A stretch of DNA of 64,000 nucleotides from Paraburkholderia silvatlantica (GCF_003096715.1 NZ_QEOL01000032.1:1-64000); one strand, 5' to 3'. Positions 8,249-17,298 are shown, counted from the first letter of the stretch. Made by a program: numbers and translations. The notes: generated from the sequence alone by a model not told the origin.

Positions 8249-10611
8249 TTCGCAGCCCCCGCGCGCGCCATCGCCCGCACCGCGCGCACGCCCTTGAGGA
8301 TTTCCTCGGCGGTAGCGGGCGCATTCATCGGCGGATTGAAACGGTAGTCGGCCACGCTCGCCACGGCGTCGCGAATCGCGAAGAACACCGAGAACGGCAG
8401 CAACAGCGGCGGCTCGCCCACGGCCTTCGAGCGATGGATGCTGTCCTCCGCGTTGCGGTTCTCGAAGAGCCGCACGTTGAATTCGGCGGGCGTGTCGTTC
8501 ACGGTCGGAATCTTGTAGGTGGACGGCGCATGCGTCATGAGCGTGCCGTCCGGCTTCCACCACAGCTCTTCCGTGGTGAGCCAGCCCATGCCCTGAATGA
8601 AGCCGCCTTCCACCTGCCCCACGTCGAGCGCCGGGTTCAGCGATGCGCCCACGTCGTGCAGCGCATCGGCGCGCAGCACGCGCATTTCGCCCGTAAGCGT
8701 GTCGATCACGACTTCCGAGACCGCCGCGCCATATGAGTAATAGTAGAACGGCCGCCCGCGCAGCGTCGCCTGATCCCAGTACAGCTTGGGCGTGGTGTAG
8801 AAACCGTCGGACCAGAGCTGGACGCGCGCGAGATAGGCCTTCGAAACCACCGTTTCGAACGGCACGATCGTCTCGCCCACGATCACGGAGTCGTTGGCAA
8901 AGCGCACGTCGGCGGCGCTGACTTCGCCCTTGCCGTACGTCGCCGCTGCGAGCGCGGCGAGACGCTCGCGCAGCTGGCGTGCGGCGTCCTGCGCCGCCTT
9001 GCCGTTCAGGTCGGTGCCGGTCGAGGCCGCGGTGGCGGACGTGTTCGCGACCTTGCTCGTGTCCGTGGCGCTCACGCGCACGCGGCCGAACTCGATGCCC
9101 AGTTCGTGCGCGACCACCTGCGCAACCTTCGTGTTCAGGCCCTGGCCCATTTCGGTGCCGCCGTGGTTCACGAGCACCGAGCCGTCGGTGTAGATGTGGA
9201 CGAGCGCGCCCGCCTGGTTGAAATGCGTGACGTTGAACGCAATGCCGAACTTGACCGGCGTAAGCGCGATGCCCTTCCTGAGCACGGCGTTGTTCGCGTT
9301 GAATTCGCGAATCGCGGCGCGCCGCGCGCGATAACCGCTCGTTTGCACCAGCTCGTCGATCAGCTCGTGAATGACGTTGTCTTCCACGATCTGGCCATAG
9401 GGCGTCTCGTTGTTCTGCGTCTTGCCGTAGAGATTGCGGCGGCGCACGTCGAGCGAATCGAGGCCGAGCGTGCGCGCCACGTCGTCCATGATGTATTCGA
9501 TCGCGAACGCGCCCTGCGGGCCGCCGAAGCCGCGAAACGCCGTGTTCGACTGCGTGTTGGTCTTGCCGCAGAAGCCGGCGATCGACACGTCGGGCAGCCA
9601 GTAGGCGTTGTCGAAGTGGCAAACGGCGCGCGTCATCACCGGGCCGGAAAGGTCCGCGGAAAAGCCGCAGCGCGAGGTCATGTCGACCGACACGCCTTCG
9701 ATCGTGCCCTGGTCGTCGTAGCCCACTTCGTACGTGTAGTGGAAATCGTGCCGCTTGCCCGTGACCATCATGTCGTCGTCGCGGTCGGGGCGCAGCTTCA
9801 CGGGGCACAGCAGCTTCCACGCGGCGAGCGCTGCGCAGCAGGCAAAGAGGCCCGACTGCGATTCCTTGCCGCCGAAGCCGCCGCCCATGCGGCGGCACTC
9901 CACGAGCACGTTGTGCGAGGCGACGCCCAGCACGTGCGCGACGAGGTGCTGCATTTCGCTCGGGTGCTGCGTGGAGCACCACACGTGCATGCCGTCGTCG
10001 TCCTTCGGCACCGCATAGGCAATCTGGCCTTCGAGGTAGAACTGTTCCTGGCCGCCCAGCAGCATCTCGCCTTCATGGCGATGCGCGGCGCGCGCGGCTC
10101 GCGTGGACGCCTCGCCGCGCGCAAGCTTCATCGGCGGCAGCACCGACTGCTGCGCGGCGCGCGCCTGCTGCGCCGTGAGCACGGCGGGCAATTCTTCGTA
10201 CTGCACCTCGGCGCGGCGGGCGGCAAGGCGCGCCGTGTCGTGCGACGTCGCCACGACGATGAACATGGGCTGGCCCACGTACTGCACGACGCCGTCGGCA
10301 AGCACCGGATCGTCATGGACGATCGGGCCGCAGTCGTTCACGCCGGGAATGTCCTCGGCCGTGAGCACGGCCACGACACCGGGCGTCGCGCGCACTTTTG
10401 CGAGGTTCATCGAAACGATGCGGGCGTGCGGCTTCTGCGACAGCCCGAGCGCGGCTTGCAGCGTGCCGGCCACGACCGGAATGTCGTCGGTATAGGTGGC
10501 GCGGCCGCTCACGTGCAGATGCGCGGACTCGTGCGGGCGCGAGACGTGCACCTGCGCGAAGGGCTCGCGAGCCTTGAGTTCGTCCAGGAACGGTTCGGCT
10601 TGCTGGTTCAT
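8245..10611 (-). CDS. xdhB: Xanthine dehydrogenase molybdopterin-binding subunit XdhB
   Basis: 788 residues, the expected size for the bacterial large subunit. It oxidises hypoxanthine and xanthine to urate at the Mo-pterin site with XdhA. The N-terminal aldehyde-oxidase hammerhead is visible (HVSGRATYTDDIP, about residues 33-45). The Mo-pterin domains contain GGGFGGKES, AFRGFGGPQG and the catalytic Glu near residue 733 in SKAVGEPPLL. The start MNQQAEPFLDEL follows xdhA by 40 bases, and the gene overlaps xdhC by four bases, consistent with one xdhABC transcript. Confidence 0.95.
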   Translation of the reverse strand: MNQQAEPFLDELKAREPFAQVHVSRPHESAHLHVSGRATYTDDIPVVAGTLQAALGLSQKPHARIVSMNLAKVRATPGVVAVLTAEDIPGVNDCGPIVHDDPVLADGVVQYVGQPMFIVVATSHDTARLAARRAEVQYEELPAVLTAQQARAAQQSVLPPMKLARGEASTRAARAAHRHEGEMLLGGQEQFYLEGQIAYAVPKDDDGMHVWCSTQHPSEMQHLVAHVLGVASHNVLVECRRMGGGFGGKESQSGLFACCAALAAWKLLCPVKLRPDRDDDMMVTGKRHDFHYTYEVGYDDQGTIEGVSVDMTSRCGFSADLSGPVMTRAVCHFDNAYWLPDVSIAGFCGKTNTQSNTAFRGFGGPQGAFAIEYIMDDVARTLGLDSLDVRRRNLYGKTQNNETPYGQIVEDNVIHELIDELVQTSGYRARRAAIREFNANNAVLRKGIALTPVKFGIAFNVTHFNQAGALVHIYTDGSVLVNHGGTEMGQGLNTKVAQVVAHELGIEFGRVRVSATDTSKVANTSATAASTGTDLNGKAAQDAARQLRERLAALAAATYGKGEVSAADVRFANDSVIVGETIVPFETVVSKAYLARVQLWSDGFYTTPKLYWDQATLRGRPFYYYSYGAAVSEVVIDTLTGEMRVLRADALHDVGASLNPALDVGQVEGGFIQGMGWLTTEELWWKPDGTLMTHAPSTYKIPTVNDTPAEFNVRLFENRNAEDSIHRSKAVGEPPLLLPFSVFFAIRDAVASVADYRFNPPMNAPATAEEILKGVRAVRAMARAGAAK

Positions 10612-10651
10612 TGTTTCGTTCTCCGTATGTCTTTTCCGGTTCCTGAATGTC

Positions 10652-12190
10652 TCAAGCCGTTTCTGCCGCGACGTTGCGCACATTGAGCGCTTGCGGCGCA
10701 AGCGGATTGTGCGGACGCGTTTCGAGCCAGAAGCGGTACAGCGTGTTCTTCGCGGCCTCGAGGCGGTAGTCGCTCGTCGCGCGCATGTCGGACAGCGGCG
10801 CGTAGTCGTTGCCGAGCGCGATCATCGCGGCCTGCGCCGTGGCTTCGTGCCATTGCGCGCCGGCGAGCACGCCTTCCGCGTGGGTCGCGCGCTTCGGTGT
10901 GGCCGCCATGCCGCCAAAGGCAATGCGCGGCTCGCGGATCACGTCGCCATCAGCGATATAGGCGAAGGCGGCGCACACGGCCGAGATGTCCGAGTCGAAG
11001 CGCTTCGAGATCTTGTAGGTGCGAAAGCGCAGGTTCGCGCGCACGCCGGTGCGCGTGGGCACCTTGAGCGCGAGCACGAACTCGTGCCCGGCCATGTCCT
11101 TCTTCTGATAAGCGAGGTAGAGGTCTTCGAGCGGCATGTCGCGCTCGACGTCGCCGCCGCGCAGCACCACGCGCGCGCCCAGCGCGATGAGCCCCGGCAT
11201 CGAGTCGCCGATGGGCGAACCGTTTGCGACGTTGCCGCCGATCGTCCCCGCGTTGCGGATGGGCAGCGAGGCGAAGCGCTGCCACATCTCTTCGAGTTCC
11301 GGATAGTGCCTGGCGAGTTCCGCGTAACCACGCTCGACACTCACGCCCGCGCCGATCTCGATCCATGCGTCGCTCACGTCGATGCGGCGCATCGCGTCGA
11401 CCTGCCCCACGTAGACGATGTCGCCGAGTTCGCGCATCTGCTTCGTGACCCACAGGCCGATGTCGGTGCTGCCCGCGAGAATACGCGTGTCGGGGCGCGC
11501 GGCCTTGATCGCGGCGAGCGCTTCGACGGTGCGCGGCGCGTCGTACTGCTGGCCGCCGCTCTCGTAGTGGAAGGTGTCCTCGCGCTCAAGCGTGGCGAGC
11601 GTCTGCGCGAGCGCCTTCACGTCGATTGGCTGCTTCGGCGCGCCGGACTGGAACATCTGCTCGGCGGCGTCGAGGATCGGCCGGTAGCCCGTGCAGCGGC
11701 ACAGGTTGCCCGTGAGCGCGTTGGCGATCTCGTCGCGCGAAGGCACGCTGCACGCGCCCCTGGCGCCACAAGCGTGATTGGACTGGCCCGCGTGCTCGTG
11801 ACCATGCTTCTCGTAGAGCGCCCACATCGACATCACGAAGCCCGGCGTGCAGAAACCGCACTGCGAGCCGTGGCAGTCGACCATGGCCTGCTGCACGGGG
11901 TGCAGCGAGCCGTCGGGCTGGCGCAGGTCTTCGACAGTGAACAGTGCACGGCCGTCGAGCGTCGGCAGGAACTGGATGCAGGCGTTGACGGCCTTGAAGC
12001 TCACGCCGCCCGCCTCGTTGCGCTCGCCCACCACGACCGTACAGGCGCCGCAGTCGCCTTCGGCGCAGCCTTCCTTGGTGCCGGTGCAGCGCGCGTCTTC
12101 GCGCAGGTACTGCAGAACGGTGCGGGTGACGCCCGTGTCGCTGACTTCGCGAATCGCGTTGCGGTGGTAAAAGCGGATCGGCTGGCTCAT
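10652..12190 (-). CDS. xdhA: Xanthine dehydrogenase FeS/FAD subunit XdhA
   Basis: 512 residues. The first [2Fe-2S] site has Cys42, Cys47, Cys50 (EGCAEGDCGAC) and Cys71; the second has Cys111, Cys114 (CGFC) and Cys164, Cys166 (LCRCTGYRP). The FAD-binding domain follows from about residue 195, with ILAGSTDIGLWV and TIGGNVANGSPIGD. It passes electrons from XdhB to NAD. Between Cys114 and Cys164 there are 49 residues, about 18 more than usual, including an insert rich in His and two extra Cys (141, 147). It is the first gene of the operon; palindromes upstream may be operators. Confidence 0.95.
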   Translation of the reverse strand: MSQPIRFYHRNAIREVSDTGVTRTVLQYLREDARCTGTKEGCAEGDCGACTVVVGERNEAGGVSFKAVNACIQFLPTLDGRALFTVEDLRQPDGSLHPVQQAMVDCHGSQCGFCTPGFVMSMWALYEKHGHEHAGQSNHACGARGACSVPSRDEIANALTGNLCRCTGYRPILDAAEQMFQSGAPKQPIDVKALAQTLATLEREDTFHYESGGQQYDAPRTVEALAAIKAARPDTRILAGSTDIGLWVTKQMRELGDIVYVGQVDAMRRIDVSDAWIEIGAGVSVERGYAELARHYPELEEMWQRFASLPIRNAGTIGGNVANGSPIGDSMPGLIALGARVVLRGGDVERDMPLEDLYLAYQKKDMAGHEFVLALKVPTRTGVRANLRFRTYKISKRFDSDISAVCAAFAYIADGDVIREPRIAFGGMAATPKRATHAEGVLAGAQWHEATAQAAMIALGNDYAPLSDMRATSDYRLEAAKNTLYRFWLETRPHNPLAPQALNVRNVAAETA

Positions 12191-12264
12191 GGTTTCTGGC
12201 TCGTCGTTGGCTGCGGCTCGCAAAAGGCGTATGCCGCTCGAGTGGACGATTCGAAAACTATCAC

Positions 12265-12278
12265 TGCCAATATTGGCA
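12265..12278. promoter_or_regulatory. Perfect 14-bp palindrome upstream of xdhA (putative operator)
   Basis: TGCCAATATTGGCA, fully symmetric, centred about 80 bases before the xdhA start. It has the size and half-site pattern of a repressor or LysR-type site. The function is inferred only from position and symmetry. Confidence 0.5.
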
Positions 12279-12392
12279 ACCCATAGCGGCAGGAGCATGG
12301 GGAATATATCGCCGGATCGATAAATCGGCGCGCTCCAGTGCGGATGCGCTTATGTCGAGGTGTCTCGATTGCACGGTTTCAAGGCTGATTTG

Positions 12393-12411
12393 CGAATATC
12401 GGACATATTCG
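12393..12411. promoter_or_regulatory. Dyad CGAATAT-N5-ATATTCG (putative operator)
   Basis: A perfect 7-bp inverted repeat with a five-base spacer, in the divergent xdhA/MFS region about 150 bases before the MFS gene. Its sequence is unrelated to the palindrome near xdhA, so it may bind a different regulator. The rest of this 366-bp gap shows no gene. Confidence 0.45.
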
Positions 12412-12556
12412 GCTGACCGTTTACCCGTTCGAACGCCGATATCTGCGCAGAAAAATGCGTGTTCCGCCAGCCGGAACAGCTTTTCAATTTCTGCATAAAA
12501 ACCGGTTCCATGGGAGAATCACGCCTTTCCCGCCGTTTTCCATCCGCATTTCCCCC

Positions 12557-13783
12557 ATGTCCGCTGATTTGGCGCCCCCGCGCAAAGCCGCGTCGACGAC
12601 CCTGCAGATCATTCCGGTCGTCTTTTTCACCTTCCTCTGCTACCTGACGATCGGCATTCCGCTCGCCGTGCTGCCCGGCTATGTGCACAACGACCTCGGT
12701 TTCAGCACCGTGGTGGCGGGCGCCGCGATCAGCGTGCAGTACATCGCCACGCTGTGCTCGCGCGCGCTCGCGGGCCGCTCGGCGGATACGCTCGGCCCCA
12801 AGAAAACCGTGACGATCGGCCTGACGATCTGCGGCGCAAGCGGGCTGCTGCTGCTGCTCGGCACGCTCGTCGATCACTGGCCGGGCCTCTCGCTCGCGCT
12901 GCTGGTGGTGAGCCGCCTGTTGCTCGGCTGCGGCGAAAGCCTGTGCGGCACCGGTGCGATCCTCTGGGGCATCGGCCGCGTGGGCACCGCGCACAACGCG
13001 AAGGTAATCTCCTGGAACGGCATCGCCACCTACGGCGCGCTCGCGATCGGCGCACCGCTGGGCGTGGTGATGGCGCACGCCCTCGGCTACTGGATACTTG
13101 GCATTTCGGTCATCGCGTTGGCCGCGCTCGGCTTCTGGCTCGCGCGCCCCATCGCGCCCGTGCCGATCGTGCACGGCGAGCGCATGTCGTACCGCAGCGT
13201 GTTCACGCGCGTGCTGCCGCATGGCATCGGCCTCGCGCTCGGCTCGGCGGGCTTCGGCTCCATCGCGACCTTCATCACGCTGTTCTACGCCGCGCGCCAT
13301 TGGCCCAACGCCGCTTTCACGCTCACGGTATTCGGTCTGATGTTCATCGGCGCGCGCCTGTTGTTCGCCAACACCATCAAGCGCTTCGGCGGCTTTCGCG
13401 TCGCCATCGTCTCGTTCTCGTGCGAATGCGCGGGCCTCTTGCTGCTGTGGCTCGCGCCCACGCCGCAAGTCGCGCTCGCGGGCGCGGCGCTCACCGGTTT
13501 TGGCTTCGCGCTCGTGTTCCCGGCGCTCGGCGTCGAGGCGGTCGGGCTCGTGCCGCCCGCCAGCCGCGGCGCGGCGCTCTCGGCCTACTCGGTGTTCCTC
13601 GATCTCTCGCTGGGCATTACCGGCCCGCTCGCCGGCTATGTGGCGAATCTGTTCGGCTATCGGTCGGTGTTTCTCTTCGCCGCCATCGCGGCGGCTTGCG
13701 CCGTGGCGCTTTCGGTATCGCTCCATCGCAAGAGCGTGCGCGCGCATGGCGCACATAGCGCGCAAAACGCGCGCGGGGAATAA
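12557..13783 (+). CDS. MFS transporter (YhhS/YfcJ-like)
   Basis: A 408-residue major-facilitator permease with about twelve hydrophobic helices. Visible features are ALAGRSADTLGPKKTV in the loop between helices 2 and 3 (about residues 72-87) and the RGAALSAYSVFLDLSLGITGP segment in the C-half. The pattern resembles the YhhS/YfcJ group of uncharacterised exporters. The ATG at 12557 is preferred because the upstream extension is not hydrophobic. It is divergent from xdhA, so a purine-related role is possible but unsupported. The tail is His/Ala-rich. Confidence 0.85.
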   Translation: MSADLAPPRKAASTTLQIIPVVFFTFLCYLTIGIPLAVLPGYVHNDLGFSTVVAGAAISVQYIATLCSRALAGRSADTLGPKKTVTIGLTICGASGLLLLLGTLVDHWPGLSLALLVVSRLLLGCGESLCGTGAILWGIGRVGTAHNAKVISWNGIATYGALAIGAPLGVVMAHALGYWILGISVIALAALGFWLARPIAPVPIVHGERMSYRSVFTRVLPHGIGLALGSAGFGSIATFITLFYAARHWPNAAFTLTVFGLMFIGARLLFANTIKRFGGFRVAIVSFSCECAGLLLLWLAPTPQVALAGAALTGFGFALVFPALGVEAVGLVPPASRGAALSAYSVFLDLSLGITGPLAGYVANLFGYRSVFLFAAIAAACAVALSVSLHRKSVRAHGAHSAQNARGE

Positions 13784-13953
13784 GCGGCAGGCGCGCCGCG
13801 TTAGTCACTATGTCGATGCCTGCGTTCGCGATGAGCCGCGCGACGCGTCCGCAATGCACCCGCAGGTCGGCGTCGTCGGTCATAGCGCGGCTAATGCCTC
13901 GCCGGACAGCCCTGCGCGGGACTTCCTGCGAGCTTCCCCAGGAGGAAATCATC

Positions 13954-14100
13954 ATGAAGCGATTCAGGATGGTGCTTGCGTGTTTCGTTTGCCTCGGCAT
14001 GGCCGCGGCTTCCGGATCCGTTGCCGCGAGCGGCGACATGAATCAAGGCGGCAACGGCGCGTCGAGCAGTTCGACCAATTCCTCAGGCGGTGGCTATTGA
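13954..14100 (+). CDS. Tiny secreted Gly/Ser/Asn-rich peptide
   Basis: 48 residues, found from a strong CAGGAGGAA ribosome site nine bases before ATG. Residues 1-26 are a clear Sec signal peptide (MKRFRMVLACFVCLGMAAAS, cleavage after SVAA-S). The mature part, only about 22 residues, is Gly/Ser/Asn-rich and ends GGGY. There is no lipobox, because the Cys residues fall inside the hydrophobic core. I do not recognise a family. A short GC hairpin follows the stop at 14102-14120 but has no T-run. Confidence 0.6.
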   Translation: MKRFRMVLACFVCLGMAAASGSVAASGDMNQGGNGASSSSTNSSGGGY

Positions 14101-14202
14101 GCGGCGCGCAAGGCGCGCCGGACTGGGAAGTGGTTTTGCGTTCTGGTCCGGCGCGTGAATTGTGATTGCCCAGCAACTTCTGCGCGACCCGAACGCGTTC
14201 TC

Positions 14203-14817
14203 TTACATCGGCGGAACGACACCGTTCTTTTCGACCACCACGCGCTGCGCGGCATACGTACCCTGTGACGCGGATTTCGCGACCACGAAGACCTGCCTGC
14301 CTGGCGCCAGATCGGGGCGCGCAGCCGGCACGAAGGTGACGACCGGCACATTCGGCGGCACCGTGACCTCATTGCTGCCGCCCTTGTACGACAGCTTCAG
14401 ATTGCGGCCGTCCGTGCCCTGCACGACGGTATCGACATTCGCATTGGTCATCGTGCTGTTGGGGCCGAGGTCCCACGCGTAGTGCCCCTCCCCCGTACCG
14501 CGCGCGGCCTCCGGGAAGACCACGACTTCGGTCGCCGTCAGCTTGCCGTCCGTACCGGTCGTCGCGGCCGTGCCGACGAACGTACCCGGCTTGATGTCGG
14601 ATAGCGGCATCGACTTGACGGACGAGATGGGAACGTTGGCCGCGAGGTCGATCGCGACCGTATCGCCGCTGCGTCGATGGACCTTGAGAACATCGCCATC
14701 GAGAGAAACGATATTGCCGCGGATACGCACGGGCTTCGCGTCAGGCGTCTGCGCGAGCGCACTGCCGGCAAGCGCCATTGCGGCAAGGGCCGCTCCAGCT
14801 TTGAGTCGAATGGTCAT
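14203..14817 (-). CDS. Periplasmic DUF5666-like protein
   Basis: 204 residues. A Sec signal peptide (MTIRLKAGAALAAMALAGSA, cleaved after ALA) is followed by OB-like beta repeats, for example VRIRGNIVSLDGDVLKVHRR and DIKPGTFVGTAA, as in DUF5666-type proteins. It is the last gene of the run cytochrome b - molybdoenzyme - this gene, 48 bases after the molybdoenzyme stop. It is therefore probably co-transcribed and may work with that periplasmic redox pair. The exact role is unknown. Confidence 0.7.
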   Translation of the reverse strand: MTIRLKAGAALAAMALAGSALAQTPDAKPVRIRGNIVSLDGDVLKVHRRSGDTVAIDLAANVPISSVKSMPLSDIKPGTFVGTAATTGTDGKLTATEVVVFPEAARGTGEGHYAWDLGPNSTMTNANVDTVVQGTDGRNLKLSYKGGSNEVTVPPNVPVVTFVPAARPDLAPGRQVFVVAKSASQGTYAAQRVVVEKNGVVPPM

Positions 14818-14865
14818 GAATGCTCCATGTAACGGACAGGCATTGAGGAAAAAGTCGATTGCACT

Positions 14866-15651
14866 TCAGGAACCGCCGAACCAGTTATAGCCCTGGTTCT
14901 CCCAGTAACCGCCGGGATACTCGTTCGTCACCGTGATGGCGACGATATGCTTCGGATTCTTGTAGCCGAGCTTGGTCGGCATGCGCAGCTTCATCGGAAA
15001 GCCGTATTTCGGCGGCAGCACGTCCCCGTCATAGGTCAGCGTAAGCAACGTTTGCGCGTGCAACGCTGTTGGCATATCGATGCTGGTCCAGTAGTTATCG
15101 GCGCAATGGAGCGCGACGTACTTCGCTGTCGTGTCGGCGCCCGCACGGCGGAGAAAATCGGAGAAACGCACGCCGCCCCAGTGCCCAATGGCGCTCCAGC
15201 CCTCGATGCAGATATGGCGCGTGATCTGGCTTTCCTGCGGCAGCGCGCGGAGTTCGTCGAGGGTCCATGTGCGTTTGCCGTTCGCGCGCCCTCCTACCTG
15301 CAGCCGATAGCTCGCGGGATCGACTTCCGGTACGTCGTCGATGTCATAGAACGCGTTGAAAGGGAAAGGCCGCGTGATCATCGACTCCGGATACGTCGGC
15401 GCCATCCTGTGCGGATCGAACAGCAGCGCCTGCACGCGGTCATTGAAGAACGACATCTTGCGCAGCATGGTGTTCACCGACTTGTCGTTCGAGAGGTCGC
15501 AACCCGAGAGCATCGCAATGCCGCCGAGCGTGAGGATCTGTCTGCCGAGCAGTCTGCGAGCGGGACTCTTCAACTCGCTGCGCGCGTCCTTGATGATCGA
15601 ATCCGCGTTTGAAACGAGAAACGCATTGAGTGGCTTTTTGCGAGGATGCAT
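14866..15651 (-). CDS. Tat-exported molybdopterin oxidoreductase, sulfite-oxidase fold
   Basis: 261 residues. A twin-arginine signal (ARRLLGRQILTLGG, Arg32-Arg33) runs into LSGC with a lipobox-like Cys51, suggesting a Tat-exported lipoprotein. The oxidoreductase domain (about residues 85-255) has RHICIEGWSAIGHWGG with Cys148 as the expected Mo ligand, then the PPKYGFPMKLRMPTKLGYK block typical of the MsrP/YedY-related group. The partner cytochrome b gene lies six bases upstream. The physiological substrate is not evident: sulfite, methionine sulfoxide or another oxidised substrate are all possible. Confidence 0.85.
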   Translation of the reverse strand: MHPRKKPLNAFLVSNADSIIKDARSELKSPARRLLGRQILTLGGIAMLSGCDLSNDKSVNTMLRKMSFFNDRVQALLFDPHRMAPTYPESMITRPFPFNAFYDIDDVPEVDPASYRLQVGGRANGKRTWTLDELRALPQESQITRHICIEGWSAIGHWGGVRFSDFLRRAGADTTAKYVALHCADNYWTSIDMPTALHAQTLLTLTYDGDVLPPKYGFPMKLRMPTKLGYKNPKHIVAITVTNEYPGGYWENQGYNWFGGS

Positions 15652-15657
15652 GTTCGA

Positions 15658-16251
15658 TTACCGTCCGCGAATCATCAGGAGCAGCGAGCGCGGCACAAGC
15701 GCGACCATGACGACGTGCACGACGAAAAACGCGACGAGAACGCTCATGGCGAAGAAGTGGACGACCCGTGCGTTGTCGTATCCGCCCATGAGCGTTCGCA
15801 ACAGGGGAAACTGAACCGGTTTCCAGACCGCCAGGCCCGAAAGGATCACGACTGCGATGTCGACGATAACAACGACATACGCCAGTTTTTGAACGGCGTT
15901 GTAGCGCGCCGGATCTTCGTGTGCCAGCTTGCCGCGCAGCGCGGCGGCGAGATCCCGGCATAGCGAACCCGGACGGATCGGGAGAAGCCTTCTCCACAGG
16001 CGCCTTGAAACGATATTGAGGACCACGTAGACGAGATAATTCGCGACCAGCAGCCACATGAACGCGAAATGCCACTGCAATGCGCCGCCAAGCCAGCCGC
16101 CCAGGGTCATGCTCGCCGGAAATTTCAGGCCGGCAAAGACAGGCGAGGCATCGTAGATCTGCCAGCCGCTTGTCACCATCAACACGACCGCCAAGGCGTT
16201 GATCCAGTGTGTCGTGCGAACCCAGAGAGGCTGAATGTTCGTTCGGCTCAT
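15658..16251 (-). CDS. Cytochrome b561-type membrane subunit
   Basis: 197 residues with four hydrophobic helices. His15, His61, His165 and His179 are placed as in the di-heme cytochrome b/b6 domain of bacterial b561-like subunits (VRTTHWINAL, LQWHFAFM, VVHFFAMS, FFVVHVV). It should exchange electrons between quinol and the downstream molybdoenzyme. The ATG at 16251 was chosen because it begins directly before the first helix. It is the first gene of the three-gene minus-strand unit. Confidence 0.87.
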   Translation of the reverse strand: MSRTNIQPLWVRTTHWINALAVVLMVTSGWQIYDASPVFAGLKFPASMTLGGWLGGALQWHFAFMWLLVANYLVYVVLNIVSRRLWRRLLPIRPGSLCRDLAAALRGKLAHEDPARYNAVQKLAYVVVIVDIAVVILSGLAVWKPVQFPLLRTLMGGYDNARVVHFFAMSVLVAFFVVHVVMVALVPRSLLLMIRGR

Positions 16252-16629
16252 GTGCAGGCTTCGTGGAAGTTGTCCGTTTGCGCTCGGATCTGGCCCGATC
16301 GTTCCGTGGCCGGCTCCTTGTTGCTGGGTAAACCTCGCATGTACGTCCCTATTCCACGGCTGCTGAAAATATTTTTCTTTCAGTTTTCCAACGGAACGCA
16401 TCGATTTCCGAAGACTCCAGTCAAATCCCGTTGGGGCAAACGGCAACAGGCGCTCGAGTCGCCCGGCACGAATGCCCAAATCGCCCGAGCGAATCCTGCT
16501 TTCAGGCGCAGCGGAATAAAGGGCGCATGCGGGACGTTTTCCCGGTGTCTTCAGTACGTCACGCGTCCGGGATCGCTGTCGACGTCTGCGGCGAGTCTCG
16601 CGGACATCCCGATAAGTGGAGGTAAAAGC
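16252..16629. other. Divergent promoter region, no gene
   Basis: 378 bases between the cytochrome b gene (minus) and the YceI gene (plus). It is less GC-rich around 16360-16430, as expected for promoters. I see no convincing open frame or RNA. The shared region suggests co-regulation of the molybdoenzyme unit and yceI. Confidence 0.5.
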
Positions 16630-17298
16630 GTGCTGGATCGCAACCCCATCCGTCGGCGCGGCGTGACCTTGGTTCGTCTCAAACCCCACGCGGCCGCAAT
16701 CGCGATGTTTGCCTGCACTGCCTGCGCAGCTGCCGTGGCCAGTGGCGATCCGGCCGATCCGGTCGATACGCCCGCACCGCTGGCACAATATCGACTCGAT
16801 CCCGCCCGTTCGGGTGTGACATTCGACGTCGCGAACGTCTGGCACTCGAATCTCACGATGCGCTTCAGCCGTATAGGCGCCGAGCTCGATGGACTCGAGG
16901 GCCTGGCTTCGGGCCGCGTCACGGTAACGATCGACGCGGCGAGCCTCGAAGCGAACGCGCCGTTTGTCGCCGGAATCGCCGAAGGCGGCGGCATGCTGGA
17001 CGTGGCGCATTATCCGGCCATTCGCTTCGTCAGCACCCGCCTTGTCCGGCTTGGTCCGCTCAATGGCCTTTTGACAGGCGATCTGACGATCCGCACGACG
17101 ACACGCCCCGTCACGCTCGATGTCACCTTCGACACAGACCCGCACGATCCGCCGGGCGCCCGGCAGACGCTGGCCTTCACCGCCGACGGCCATTTCAGCC
17201 GGGCAGCGTTCGGGCTGACGAAATGGTCCTCCGCTGTCGGGGACGACGTGCACATGAGGATCCGTGCCGAATTCGTCAGGCTGCGTGCCGATCCGTGA
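16630..17298 (+). CDS. YceI-family periplasmic lipid-binding-like protein
   Basis: 222 residues. The start is GTG at 16630, fixed by a GTGGAGGTAAAAGC ribosome site; no better ATG fits. A signal-type segment (LKPHAAAIAMFACTACAAA) is followed by the YceI beta-barrel (about residues 55-222). Motifs are YRLDPARSGVTFDVANVW at its start, GRVTVTIDAASLEANA, and the TADGHFSRAAFGLTKWSS block. YceI proteins carry isoprenoid-like lipids in the periplasm and often accompany cytochrome b561 genes, as they do here divergently. Confidence 0.85.
   Translation: MLDRNPIRRRGVTLVRLKPHAAAIAMFACTACAAAVASGDPADPVDTPAPLAQYRLDPARSGVTFDVANVWHSNLTMRFSRIGAELDGLEGLASGRVTVTIDAASLEANAPFVAGIAEGGGMLDVAHYPAIRFVSTRLVRLGPLNGLLTGDLTIRTTTRPVTLDVTFDTDPHDPPGARQTLAFTADGHFSRAAFGLTKWSSAVGDDVHMRIRAEFVRLRADP

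Noticed and set aside
14102..14120. GC hairpin CGGCGCGC/GCGCGCCG after the tiny peptide gene.
   Set aside because: No T-run follows, and GC-rich short hairpins are common in this genome; not called as a terminator.
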